Assembly: GCF_016863495.1 (NCBI RefSeq)
Contig: NZ_BOOZ01000004.1
Coordinates: 301,218-365,217, forward strand
Length of the DNA: 64,000 nucleotides
DNA from: Micromonospora andamanensis
GTDB taxonomy: Bacteria > Actinomycetota > Actinomycetes > Mycobacteriales > Micromonosporaceae
Direction: 5' to 3'
The position numbers were made by a program, and so were the translations under genes. Below are positions 42,352 through 50,934 of the stretch, one piece after another (the stretch's first letter is position 1; the number at the start of each line of letters is the position of its first letter). The notes beneath the pieces were generated by a model that saw only the letters and a program-made list of their open reading frames with translations, was not told the DNA's origin and ran no database searches.

Positions 42352-42675
42352 GGTTGTTTCCTTCCGTCGTGAGGGGACGCGCGGTGTCAACGCGCGCAAC
42401 GACGACCCGCCGACGCCGGAACCACCCCACGGCGACAGCACCCGGCAGACCGTGTCGGACGATAGCGTGCCGCGCCCGCCCCGTCACCGCCGGCCCATCG
42501 GATTCCCGACAACAACCAGACACGAAGAGTCACAAATCTCACTCCGGAGGATCACCCCGAGGCGACCACCACCGCACCGAACGTCACCGACCCAGCACCA
42601 CCGGCAAACACCACCGCGGACAGCAGATCAGATCACCGCAGACACGACCTCACCCGGAAACCACAGTGGAACGAC
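42352..42675. other. 324-base intergenic region between glbN and merR
   Basis: It holds the glbN promoter (the gene reads left on the minus strand) and the 3' end of the merR gene. I see no open frame with a credible ribosome site and no strong hairpin. The sequence is C-rich on the + strand like its neighbours, with an AT-richer stretch at 42500-42545 that may contain the promoter. I could not assign -35 and -10 boxes. Confidence 0.4.
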
Positions 42676-43272
42676 TCAACCCGCCCGCCGGCGCGCCCGA
42701 CGCGCAGCCAACTCGTCGCCCACCGCGCCCCCCTCGGCAACCTCCGGCGCCCCCTGCTCCACCGACACCGCCGCAGGCTCCGCCGGAAGATGCGACAACG
42801 AACCCTGGATCTCCTTGAACGCCCCACCGATCGCGATGCCGAACACCCCCTGGCCGCCCTGCAACAGGTCGACCACCTCCTCCGGCGAACGACACTCGTA
42901 CACAGTCGTCCCATCGGAGATCAACGTGATGCCGGCCAGATCCTCCACCCCACGCGACCGCAACGCCTCGATCGCCTTCCGGATGTTCTGCAACGACACC
43001 CCGGCGTCCAGCAGCCGCTTCACCACCTTCAACACCACCAGGTCGCGAAACGAGTACAACCGCTGCGTACCGGAACCCGAGGCGTCCCGCACACTCGGCA
43101 CCACCAGCGACGTACGCGCCCAGTAATCCAACTGGCGATAGCTGATCCCCACCGCGTGGCAGGCCGTCACACCCCGGTACCCCACCGCACCGTCACCGTC
43201 AGTTGCCGACCCGGGCATCCCACCCGGCTCACCCGACACCGCACCCCGATCGGAATCCCGCGGCTCGTACAT
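42676..43272 (-). CDS. MerR-family regulator, Rv1830-like
   Basis: 198 residues from ATG 43272. MerR helix-turn-helix: GYRGVTACHAVGISYRQLDYWA quoted in part, with the recognition YRQLDYWARTSLV and wing SGTQRLYSFRDLVVLKVV, followed by AGVSLQNIRKAIEALR. The C-terminal part is acidic and lacks metal or cysteine ligands. Gene order (merR, DUF151, merR, garA, gcvH) matches mycobacterial Rv1830 to Rv1826 in which this regulator sits. Function in cell division or stationary-phase control is known only in part for that family. Confidence 0.85.
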   Translation of the reverse strand: MYEPRDSDRGAVSGEPGGMPGSATDGDGAVGYRGVTACHAVGISYRQLDYWARTSLVVPSVRDASGSGTQRLYSFRDLVVLKVVKRLLDAGVSLQNIRKAIEALRSRGVEDLAGITLISDGTTVYECRSPEEVVDLLQGGQGVFGIAIGGAFKEIQGSLSHLPAEPAAVSVEQGAPEVAEGGAVGDELAARRARRRAG

Positions 43273-43474
43273 CCGGACAACCTCCCCGTCAGTGCGGTGC
43301 CACGCCGCTTCCGGGACGCGCACCCCTCGACACGGCAACCCTATAGCGACCGCCAGGAGTTACCACGGAGAAACCGTCGCGACACGCCGCGCATCGACAG
43401 CGATGACCATCACCATCACCCACAGTCACCGCACACGCGGCGGCACATTCCCACCACCGGGCCGGGCCCGCCGC

Positions 43475-43939
43475 TCAGCCGGCGAAATCCTCCGGACGCA
43501 CCTGCTCCAGGAACTCCCGGAACTTCTCCACCTCGTCCTCCTGCTCGTCGGGAATCACGATCCCCGCCTCACTGAGGACCTGCTCCGCACAACGAATCGG
43601 CGCACCCACCCGCAACGCCAGAGCGATCGAATCACTCGGCCGAGCCGAAACCCGCACCCCATCACCGATCAACAGATCAGCGAAGAACACGTTCTCCTTC
43701 AACTCGGTGATCTCCACCGCCCGCAACGGCGCCTTCAACGCCGCCAACACATCCCGCAGAAGATCATGGGTCAACGGACGCGCCGGCTTGACACCCTGCT
43801 GCTCGTAAGCGATCGCCGTCGCCTCGACCGCGCCGATCCAGATCGGCAGATAGCGGTCCCCCTCGACCTCCCTGAGCAGGACGATCGGCTGGTTACTGGG
43901 CAACTCCACCCGAACCCCGACCACGCTCAGCTCGCGCAC
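43475..43939 (-). CDS. DUF151 bifunctional nuclease family protein
   Basis: 154 residues from GTG 43939, preceded by GGAGG. Core typical of the family: VRELSVVGVRVELPSNQPIVLL, then LPIWIGAVEATAIAYEQQG with the invariant WIG and E-A, LKENVFFADLLI, and PSDSIALALRVGAPI. It corresponds in synteny to mycobacterial Rv1829. A nuclease activity on RNA and DNA has been reported for plant relatives; the bacterial role is uncertain. It lies between the two MerR genes. Confidence 0.9.
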   Translation of the reverse strand: MRELSVVGVRVELPSNQPIVLLREVEGDRYLPIWIGAVEATAIAYEQQGVKPARPLTHDLLRDVLAALKAPLRAVEITELKENVFFADLLIGDGVRVSARPSDSIALALRVGAPIRCAEQVLSEAGIVIPDEQEDEVEKFREFLEQVRPEDFAG

Positions 43940-44112
43940 CGCCGCCTCCGTGTCGTTGTCACCTACGCCGCACCGCGCCCTTCTCTGCACGGTACACGGA
44001 CCGCGACACGGCCGTCTCATGCGCTACACGCACCCACGCCCGCGCCAGAAGAGGGGTTACCCCCGCAAGCCTACGCCACTCACCAACCGGCCGATCAGCA
44101 CGCACACGCGCC

Positions 44113-44868
44113 TCACCGCCCCAACGTCGAGCGCAACCCCACCCGCACCAACGCCGCATGCAACTGCTGCGACAACGCCACCAACTCCCGCGCCGTCTCC
44201 GCCGCCCGCGCCCGCGCCGCCGGATCACTCTGCCGCGCCAACGGCGCCACCAACTGCGCGAACAAACCCACCTCGCGATCCGCAGCCGTCCGGTAAGCCC
44301 GCAGATGCCGCGGCTGGAACCCGTACGCCGCCAGACCCGCCACCGCCCGCGCGATGATCAACGCATCGCCGTCGTACCAACCCGGTGGATCCGACACCAC
44401 CAACCCGAGCCGCTCCAACTCACCCAACGTCGACTCGTCCAGCCCACTACGCGCCACCAACTCGGCACGATCCAACCGGACCTGCGCCGACTCACCCGAC
44501 GACGCCGCGCCACGACCCGGCACCTCACCATCGGGCCCCACCGCCACCAACGCCGGACGCGACCACTCCGGCGCCGCACCGTCGGCATCCCACTGCGCCA
44601 ACTGCTCCCGGATCACCCGCAACGGCAGATACTGATCCCGCTGCGCGGTCAACACGAACCGCAGCCGCGCCACATCGTCCCAGCCGTACTTCCGATAACC
44701 CGCCGCCGTACGCTGCGGCTCCACCAGGCCCTCAGCCTCAAGAAACCGCAACTTCGAAATCGTCACGTCCGGAAAATCCGCCCGCAACTGGGCCAGCACC
44801 TCGCCGATACTCATCAACGGCTGGGCGCCACCCACCCCGGACGGCCTGGAGGCCGCAGGCTCGTTCAC
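44113..44868 (-). CDS. ftsR: MerR-family regulator, FtsR/Rv1828-like
   Basis: 251 residues from GTG 44868, overlapping garA by four bases. N-terminal MerR domain: LMSIGEVLAQLRADFPDVTISKLRFLEAEGLVEP quoted in part (IGEVL, TISKLRFLE), with wing AAGYRKYGWDDVARLRFV. The C-terminal domain (about 130-251) is all-helical. The family member in Corynebacterium activates ftsZ, hence the name FtsR. Synteny with garA, gcvH and the DUF881 genes supports the same role here. Confidence 0.85.
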   Translation of the reverse strand: MNEPAASRPSGVGGAQPLMSIGEVLAQLRADFPDVTISKLRFLEAEGLVEPQRTAAGYRKYGWDDVARLRFVLTAQRDQYLPLRVIREQLAQWDADGAAPEWSRPALVAVGPDGEVPGRGAASSGESAQVRLDRAELVARSGLDESTLGELERLGLVVSDPPGWYDGDALIIARAVAGLAAYGFQPRHLRAYRTAADREVGLFAQLVAPLARQSDPAARARAAETARELVALSQQLHAALVRVGLRSTLGR

Positions 44869-45317
44869 CCCCGGCCGGCCTCACCCTCCGGGCGCGGACC
44901 GGCGATGAACACCACCCGGAACTTGCCGATCTGCACCTCGTCACCGTTGCTCAAGGTCGCCGCCTCGACCCGCTCCCGGTTCACGTACGTGCCGTTCAGA
45001 CTGCCCACGTCCCGCACCGTGAACGTCCCACCATCCCGGTGGAACTCCGCGTGCCGACGCGACACCGTCACGTCATCGAGGAAGATGTCACTGTCCGGAT
45101 GCCGCCCACTTGTCGTCACGTCGTGATCCAACAGGAACCGGGCACCCGCGTTCGGCCCCCGCCGGACCACCAGCAGCGCCATCCCCGGCGGCAGCGAACC
45201 GGACATCCGGCTCGGCACCACGTCGGTGTCCGGCCCCTCCAGAGCCTCCTCGAGCGAACCGAGATTGAGCGTCGACGTGACGTCGAGCGGGGGGAACTCG
45301 TCGCCTGGGCGAGTCAT
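44865..45317 (-). CDS. garA: FHA-domain regulator GarA/OdhI
   Basis: 150 residues from ATG 45317. C-terminal FHA domain: TTSGRHPDSDIFLDDVTVSRRHAEF in pieces (GRHPDSDI, SRRHAEF) and VGSLNGTYVNRE. The N-terminal phosphorylation segment reads LDVTSTLNLGSL, where mycobacterial GarA has ETTS. Unphosphorylated GarA inhibits 2-oxoglutarate dehydrogenase and glutamate dehydrogenase; PknB and PknG relieve this. Here the first Thr of the pair is Val and one Thr remains (Thr14). Overlaps ftsR by ATGA. Confidence 0.9.
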   Translation of the reverse strand: MTRPGDEFPPLDVTSTLNLGSLEEALEGPDTDVVPSRMSGSLPPGMALLVVRRGPNAGARFLLDHDVTTSGRHPDSDIFLDDVTVSRRHAEFHRDGGTFTVRDVGSLNGTYVNRERVEAATLSNGDEVQIGKFRVVFIAGPRPEGEAGRG

Positions 45318-45536
45318 GGGGACCACCTCACGGAATCTGTTTCGGTCGGCGTCGGGAGACGGCGGGTCTGGCCGCCGGGCTCTCATCCACCCGGCGGCTG
45401 GCTCTCCGTGCCCCGAAAGGCTTGTCCGCGACGCTCAACTAATGGGTTCTCGGTCGACTGGGCGAGCCTAGCCAGCGCCGAAAAACAGGGCAACCGGACG
45501 CGCGGCAGACACCGCACCGCCCGCACAGCAAAACGC

Positions 45537-45917
45537 TCAGCTCTCGGTCAACTCGCGATACGCATCCGCGCTCAACAGCCCGTCCACCGCCGCCGGATCC
45601 GACACGGTGATCTCCACCAACCAACCCGCGCCGTACGGATCACTGTTGACCACCTCAGGAGTGTCGACAAGCGCGTCGTTGCGCGCCGACACCGTCCCCG
45701 CCACCGGGGCGTACAGCTCCGACACGCTCTTGGTCGACTCGATCTCACCCAACGACTCACCGGCCGCCACCATCGCGCCCGCCTCCGTCAACTGCACATA
45801 CACGATGTCGCCAAGAGCATCCTGCGCGAAGTGGGTGATGCCCACCCGGACGGCCCCACCGTCCGCCGCGGCCACCCACTCGTGCTCGGCGGTGTAACGC
45901 AGATCCTCAGGAATCAC
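45537..45917 (-). CDS. gcvH: Glycine cleavage system H protein
   Basis: 126 residues from GTG 45917 (the family usually begins MIPEDLRY; ATG 45932 would add five residues). The lipoylation Lys lies in GEIESTKSVSELYAPVAG, the family's exact block, and the N-terminus VIPEDLRYTAEHEWV is typical. It carries the aminomethyl group from GcvP to GcvT. Position between garA and a DUF881 gene matches mycobacteria. It lies 7 kb from gcvP, which has its own riboswitch. Confidence 0.95.
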   Translation of the reverse strand: MIPEDLRYTAEHEWVAAADGGAVRVGITHFAQDALGDIVYVQLTEAGAMVAAGESLGEIESTKSVSELYAPVAGTVSARNDALVDTPEVVNSDPYGAGWLVEITVSDPAAVDGLLSADAYRELTES

Positions 45918-45973
45918 CAGCAGCGTCCTCATCCATCGCGACACCGGACCAACCGGTGCCGGCCCGCCGACCT

Positions 45974-46933
45974 TCAGGAGACCGGACGAGCATGTTCCAG
46001 CGGGCGGGGCACGTGCAGCGCCGAGACCTCGGCAACCTCACGATCCTCAACGATCACGTTACCGCCGTCGCCAGCCACCGACGCGACCACCCCACCAGGA
46101 ATGTTGAGCGCCGTACGCATCGTCGCCGGATCACCCACCACCGTGATCGTGAACGGCCCCGTCAACCGGCGCCCGTCCACCACCAACGAACCATCCTTGC
46201 TCTCGTGGTCCACGAAGTACGTCGACGCCACGATCCGCACCGTCGCCCGGTCACCCCCGGAGATCTGCATCGCCTCCGCCCCGGCACCCCGCAACTCCTG
46301 CACCGCGTCCAACACCCGCATCGCCGAGATCGGCTTCGTCGCCCCCGCCTGGAAACGCACCGCCAGACCCGGCCCCCGCGCCGGCAACGTACCCGCCAGG
46401 ATCCCCAACTCGTCCGCCCGCCGGGTCGCCTCCTCCAGCGCCGCCTGCCGCCCCTGCTCACCCGAACGCAACTGCCGCTGGCTCTCCTCCAACGCGGCGA
46501 CGTCCTGCCGCAGCCGGATCTCCCGCGCCTCCAGGTCGTACAGGATCCGGACCAGGTCCTCCTGCCGCGCCGTCGCCAACGCCGAATCCGTCGACGTCGT
46601 CTTCAACTGCACCGCCAGGGTGAAACCCAACAACCCCAGCAACACACCGATCATCACGGCCGCCGAACTGAGCCGCCGCCACGGCGGCACCACCGCAGCC
46701 GGCTCCGCCACCGGCGCCACAGCCTCGACGGACTCCGCCGCCGCAGCACCGTCCGGCGCCTCCGACGGCTCCCCGTCCTCCCCCGGCGGGCTCCCCTGCG
46801 GCGACAACGGACTCAACTCATCCGGGTCCGGCGCCTCCGGACGCGGATCCGGCTCCCCCGCCGGGCCGTCCGGCCGCGCCGGCTCCGCCGGCTGCGGCCA
46901 CCCCGTACCCGTCTGCGTGTGCTCGTCACTCAC
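45974..46933 (-). CDS. DUF881 membrane protein
   Basis: 319 residues. An 85-residue Pro/Glu-rich cytoplasmic head, one membrane helix (AAVMIGVLLGLLGFTLAVQL), a coiled coil (ALEESQRQLRSGEQGRQAA), then a beta-rich domain: GTLPARGPGLAVRF, AVQELRGAGAEAMQISGGDR in pieces (the DUF881 core) and GPFTITVVGDPATMRTAL. Such proteins are envelope-associated in actinomycetes and sit beside divisome genes. Function unknown. Separated from the small basic protein by 9 bases. Confidence 0.85.
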   Translation of the reverse strand: MSDEHTQTGTGWPQPAEPARPDGPAGEPDPRPEAPDPDELSPLSPQGSPPGEDGEPSEAPDGAAAAESVEAVAPVAEPAAVVPPWRRLSSAAVMIGVLLGLLGFTLAVQLKTTSTDSALATARQEDLVRILYDLEAREIRLRQDVAALEESQRQLRSGEQGRQAALEEATRRADELGILAGTLPARGPGLAVRFQAGATKPISAMRVLDAVQELRGAGAEAMQISGGDRATVRIVASTYFVDHESKDGSLVVDGRRLTGPFTITVVGDPATMRTALNIPGGVVASVAGDGGNVIVEDREVAEVSALHVPRPLEHARPVS

Positions 46934-46942
46934 GCCACAAAC

Positions 46943-47275
46943 CTACGCCCGGAACAGGTGCCGGCGGATCGCCGCCACATTGCCGAAGATACGAACTCCC
47001 AACACGACCACCACACCCGTGGACAACTGACCGCCCACCCCCAGCTGGTCACCCAGATACACGATCAACGCGGCGACCAGCACGTTCGAGATGAACGACA
47101 CCACGAACTGCTTGTCGTCGAAGATGCGGTCCAGCTTCGCCCGGACCCCACCGAACACCGCGTCCAACGCGGCCACCACCGCGATCGGCAGATACGGCTG
47201 CAGCGCCGCCGGCACCGTGGGATCGAGCCACAGTCCGAGCAGCACACCGGCCAACAGGGCCAGCACCGCGATCAT
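46943..47275 (-). CDS. sbp: Small basic protein (DUF1290)
   Basis: 110 residues with three membrane segments: AVLALLAGVLLGLWLDP, LPIAVVAALDAVFGG and FISNVLVAALIVYLG, and a basic end (IRRHLFRA). It carries the DUF1290 signature around AALDAVFGGVRAKLDR. Known only as a conserved actinobacterial and firmicute membrane protein in this position. It overlaps the upstream DUF881 gene by four bases, and the stops and starts are ATGA. Confidence 0.9.
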   Translation of the reverse strand: MIAVLALLAGVLLGLWLDPTVPAALQPYLPIAVVAALDAVFGGVRAKLDRIFDDKQFVVSFISNVLVAALIVYLGDQLGVGGQLSTGVVVVLGVRIFGNVAAIRRHLFRA

Positions 47276-48192
47276 CGACCACCTCCGGAGGGACTGGGGG
47301 ACGTACCCGAGCCGGACGACTCGTCACCACCCGACGACGACACACTCGGACTCACCGAGGGCTCCGCGTAGCGTAGCCGCGGCTCCGGAGCAGCAGGCAG
47401 GGTGAGGTCATCGGCGTCCCGCACCGCGAACGACAACCCGTTCACCTTCGCCACCTGACGCATCGTCAACGCACTCCGGCTCGCCTCGTACCGCTCCCGC
47501 ATCCCACCCGGCCCGATCGCGCTCACCTCGTACGGCCCGGTGACCGGCCGAAAGTCCACCAGAATCGCCTGACCCGCCGAACGGATCGTCGAGGTCGAGG
47601 TCAACCGCTGCCCGTTGATCGCGATCGCTTCCGCGCCGGCACCCCACAGGTCATTTGCCACACTCTGCAGATCCAGGTAGATCACCTGCGCCGGACCGGC
47701 ATCCGCGCCACCGAGCGAATCCTGACCACTCGGCCCGTCCGCCAACTCCACCACCACACCGTCACCGCGCACCCGCCCGAGCCCGGTGCTCGCCTCCAGC
47801 TCCCGCAACCGAGCCGCGTGGGAACCGCCCAACGCGGCCTCCCGCTGCCGGTTGACCTCCTCGCGCAACTCCTCGGCCCGCGTCGACAAGGCGTCGGTCT
47901 CAGCCTGCCGCTGCTTGATCTGTGCCGCCAGCCCGGAACGGGCCTGCGCCCGCCCCGGCTCCTCCGCCACCGTCTGCCGGTAGGCCACCGCGAACAGGAA
48001 ACCGAGCAGCACGATCACCACCAGGCCGACCGGCCCCACCGACCAGCCCGACCGCGCCGGTCGACCCGACTTCGCCCGCTGCGCCGCCGCGTCGGCGTAG
48101 CCCGGATCCAGTGGATTACGAAACAACTCGGTGAGAAAGTCCGGGGTGAAGGCCCTCGCCCCACGCCGACTCTGACCGGGATCGTCGCTCAT
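47272..48192 (-). CDS. DUF881 membrane protein (second copy)
   Basis: 306 residues. Basic cytoplasmic head, one membrane helix (VGLVVIVLLGFLFAVAYRQ), coiled coil (QAETDALSTRAEELREEVNRQ in part) and a C-terminal DUF881 domain with DLQSVANDLWGAGAEAIAING in pieces and YEVSAIGPGGMRERY. It ends in a Ser/Gly-rich tail. Paralogous to the gene at 45974; together with the small basic protein they form the envelope block. Function unknown. Confidence 0.85.
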   Translation of the reverse strand: MSDDPGQSRRGARAFTPDFLTELFRNPLDPGYADAAAQRAKSGRPARSGWSVGPVGLVVIVLLGFLFAVAYRQTVAEEPGRAQARSGLAAQIKQRQAETDALSTRAEELREEVNRQREAALGGSHAARLRELEASTGLGRVRGDGVVVELADGPSGQDSLGGADAGPAQVIYLDLQSVANDLWGAGAEAIAINGQRLTSTSTIRSAGQAILVDFRPVTGPYEVSAIGPGGMRERYEASRSALTMRQVAKVNGLSFAVRDADDLTLPAAPEPRLRYAEPSVSPSVSSSGGDESSGSGTSPSPSGGGR

Positions 48193-48268
48193 GGCCGCCC
48201 TCCGCTGCCCAGCGGGCCGTCATCAGGCACCAGGGCGCTGAGTCGATGATTCGCCCGCTGCCACTCGC

Positions 48269-48901
48269 TCACGCCGCCGCTCCCTGCCGACCGCGTACCG
48301 CCCGCACCAGCTGCCGGGCCTGGACCACGTACAGCGCGCCAGCGACCCAGTAGAGCACCAGACCCCACCACGCCAACGCCCAACCGATCGCGGCGGCCAA
48401 CGCGGCGACGGCCGGCACCACCGCGGCCAGCAGCAGGACCGGGAACGCGGCAAGCAGCAGGAAGGTGGCCGTCTTACCGACGTAGTGCACAGGTGGCGGC
48501 CCGTACCCGTGCCGACGCAGCACCCCGAGCGAACCCAGCAGCAACAGTTCCCGGGCCAGCAACGCGGCGGTGAACTGCCAGGGCACCACCTCGCGGGCGG
48601 TGAACGCGACAAGGGTGGCCAGGATGTAGAGCCGGTCAGCGAGCGGGTCGAGCAACTCGCCCAGCCGGCTGACCTGTCCCAGCCGCCGGGCGATCCACCC
48701 GTCGACCCAGTCGCTGGTGCCACCGACGGCCAGCACCACGATCGCGGCGGCGTCGGCGCGGGCGACCAGGAACAGGTAGAGGAACAGCGGAACACCCAGC
48801 AGGCGAACGAAGCTGATCAGGTTCGGCCAGGTGAACACCCGATCGTCGGGTCGCCGGCCGTCGCGGGCCTGCGGTTGCTCCGCCCGAGCCCGACCCGACA
48901 C
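48269..48901 (-). CDS. pgsA: CDP-alcohol phosphatidyltransferase
   Basis: 210 residues from GTG 48901, set by GGAGGAGG. The catalytic motif D-x2-D-G-x2-A-R-x8-G-x3-D-x3-D is complete in DWVDGWIARRLGQVSRLGELLDPLADR, quoted here in parts. Five to six membrane helices follow. It transfers a phosphatidyl group from CDP-diacylglycerol to an alcohol, probably glycerol 3-phosphate (PgsA type). First of the minus-strand envelope block. Confidence 0.9.
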   Translation of the reverse strand: MSGRARAEQPQARDGRRPDDRVFTWPNLISFVRLLGVPLFLYLFLVARADAAAIVVLAVGGTSDWVDGWIARRLGQVSRLGELLDPLADRLYILATLVAFTAREVVPWQFTAALLARELLLLGSLGVLRRHGYGPPPVHYVGKTATFLLLAAFPVLLLAAVVPAVAALAAAIGWALAWWGLVLYWVAGALYVVQARQLVRAVRGRQGAAA

Positions 48902-49187
48902 CGAACCTCCTCCGCGACGCGCTCGCGCACCGCGGACCAGGTCCGCCGTGCGGCGTCGTACGCGTTGTCCAGCCGGCTGGCGCCGGCGCCCCCTGTGATC
49001 CCCTGCGAGATCGGTTCCTGACCCGCCGTCCATCGTCGATGATCACGGGCCGGTCGAATGCGCTGCCACTATAACGGGCCGCTTCGGTGCTTCCGCTGCC
49101 CAGCAGGTCCGTGGTGGCTGTTGACTGGCTTGACTGTGACGGGTGTCACCATCTGTAAGGCATCCTAGGACACTAGTTGTCGCGTGG

Positions 49188-49646
49188 TCAGGCGCTGCGG
49201 GCCTTCGCGTTGGCGGACTCCACCACGAGCGCCGCCTGACCGAAGGCCACAAGCGCCCGCAGCAGATCCTGCTGGCCCCGGGCGGGCATCCGTTCGAGCA
49301 CGGCCCGCACTGCCTCGTGCCGGCGTGATCGCACCTCCCCCAGCAGCGCCTCGGCGGCGGCGGTCGGGATCAGCCGCACCTCCCGGCGATCCCGGGCGTC
49401 GGCTGTGCGGCGCACCAGCCCGATGGCCTCCAACCGGTCACAGAGCCGACTGGCCGAGGAGGGCACCACGTCCAACAGCTCCGCCAGCCGGTTGACGTTC
49501 AGTTCCGGGCGGGCGCTCAACAGGGCCAGCACCCGCAGCTGGGTCGGCGACACCACGAGCCGGTGCCGGGAGACGGCGGAATCGAGCACGCCCACCAGCG
49601 CCTCGGCGGCCGCGTCGATCGCCGCTGCGAGATCCGGTCGCTCCAC
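49188..49646 (-). CDS. MarR-family transcriptional regulator
   Basis: 152 residues from GTG 49646, preceded by AGGGGA; GTG 49682 would add 12. Core: LVVSPTQLRVLALLSARPELN, LAELLDVVPSSASRLCDRLEAIGLV in pieces, wing TADARDRREVRLIPT. One cysteine in the recognition helix (SRLCDRL) could be redox-active. The gap between it and pgsA (48902-49187) has GTGAC-GGGT-GTCAC and CCTAGG dyads that may be operator sites. Next gene upstream is the PP2C phosphatase, 47 bases away. Confidence 0.82.
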   Translation of the reverse strand: MERPDLAAAIDAAAEALVGVLDSAVSRHRLVVSPTQLRVLALLSARPELNVNRLAELLDVVPSSASRLCDRLEAIGLVRRTADARDRREVRLIPTAAAEALLGEVRSRRHEAVRAVLERMPARGQQDLLRALVAFGQAALVVESANAKARSA

Positions 49647-49693
49647 CCGATGTCCCCTGGGATTGTCCCGCTGGTACCGCACCGACCCGCCGG

Positions 49694-50872
49694 TCAACCG
49701 CTTTCCCGGCCGACCGCACCACGCCAGTCCAGGCAGACGACGACCGCATCGTCCCGCAGGTCCGTGTCCGCGTGGAAGGTCTGCAACTCGCGCATCACGG
49801 TACCAACCGCCTCGGTCGGCGGCTGCAGCCGTGTGGCCCGCATCGCCCGGGCCATCGCCCGCTCGCCGTACGTCTCCCGGCCGCTCGGATCGGCCGCCCA
49901 CACCCCGTCGGAGACGACGAACAGCCGGTCACCCGGGTCGAGGTCGAACTCCTGCAGGTCATAGCGTGTCTCTGCGAACATCCCCAGGGGAAGCTGCTGT
50001 TCGAGGGCGACCCGGGAGACGGTACCGCCGCGTAGCCGCACCAGATGCGGTGAGCCGGCGTCCACCGCCCGCACCCGACCTGTCGCACAGTCCAGTTCGA
50101 GCAGCAACGTCGCCACGTGCCGGTGCCCCCGATGCTGGTAGTAGACGGTGTCCGAGGCCAGCTCGGCCTGCTCCACCAGACCACCACCGGAGCGACGCGC
50201 GTTACGCATCGCGTTGACCGTCACCGCCGTCAGCAGCGCGGCGGCCAGCCCGATGCCGTCGCCGTTGAGCACGGTGACTGTCAACCGGCCGTCGTCCAGG
50301 GACCAGTCGAAGTGGTCACCACCCACCGTGTACGCCGGTTCCAACTGACCGGCCAGTTGGAAGGAGCCGTGGCTGACGCTGCGCCCCGGCAGCAGTTCCC
50401 ACTGCAACTCGGCGGCCATGCTCAGCCGTTCCCGCCGCCGGGCCCGCCGGTAGCGGTCGGTCTCCCGGTCGGCCGCGCGTAGCGCCATGGCGACGTCCCC
50501 AGCGATATCGACAGCCGCGCGCACCACAGTCTCCGGCGGTTCGGCAGCCAACTCGACAATGAGCACCCCCAGCCGCTCGCCCCACACCGACAGGGGAAGG
50601 TAGAGCCGGCACCGCCCGTCCTCAGCGGACTCCCGGACCGGCTGCTGGCTGCTGAAGCAGCGCTGCACCGTACCCTGAACGGCCGGGGTGGCCACGCCGG
50701 GCTGACCCGGGTCGAGCACCGGCCACAGCCCGCTGATCCGGTAGTCGGCGATGAACACGGCGGTGCCCGACGCGCCGAGCGACGACCGGATGGCCAGGTC
50801 GGCGGCCTCGACCACACGGTCGGGCGGGGCCTCGCGCAGGGCGCGGGAGACCCCCGTGGGCGCATCCGCCAT
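49694..50872 (-). CDS. PP2C/SpoIIE-type serine phosphatase with GAF-like domain
   Basis: 392 residues from ATG 50872, fixed by GGAGG six bases upstream. Residues 15-140 resemble a GAF sensor (AADLAIRSSLGASGTAVFIADYRI in part). Residues 165-385 are an SpoIIE phosphatase: VGGDHFDWSLDDGRLTVTVLNGDG with the metal Asp residues, GSPHLVRLRGG, LGMFAETRYD, and FVVSDGVWA. It would dephosphorylate an anti-sigma-factor antagonist or similar protein in a stress pathway. Partner kinase not in the window. Confidence 0.87.
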   Translation of the reverse strand: MADAPTGVSRALREAPPDRVVEAADLAIRSSLGASGTAVFIADYRISGLWPVLDPGQPGVATPAVQGTVQRCFSSQQPVRESAEDGRCRLYLPLSVWGERLGVLIVELAAEPPETVVRAAVDIAGDVAMALRAADRETDRYRRARRRERLSMAAELQWELLPGRSVSHGSFQLAGQLEPAYTVGGDHFDWSLDDGRLTVTVLNGDGIGLAAALLTAVTVNAMRNARRSGGGLVEQAELASDTVYYQHRGHRHVATLLLELDCATGRVRAVDAGSPHLVRLRGGTVSRVALEQQLPLGMFAETRYDLQEFDLDPGDRLFVVSDGVWAADPSGRETYGERAMARAMRATRLQPPTEAVGTVMRELQTFHADTDLRDDAVVVCLDWRGAVGRESG

Positions 50873-50884
50873 GACCATCCTCCG

Positions 50885-50906
50885 AAAATACTTGCTCTGG
50901 GGCAAG
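50885..50906 (-). terminator. Small hairpin plus T-run between methyltransferase and PP2C genes
   Basis: On the minus strand CTTGC-CCCAGA-GCAAG is followed by TATTTT, the shape of a weak intrinsic terminator. It lies 29 bases after the methyltransferase stop and 13 before the PP2C start. It could end the upstream transcript or attenuate entry into the phosphatase gene. Confidence 0.4.
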
Positions 50907-50934
50907 CATCATACGGAGGTGGATTCATCCATGG

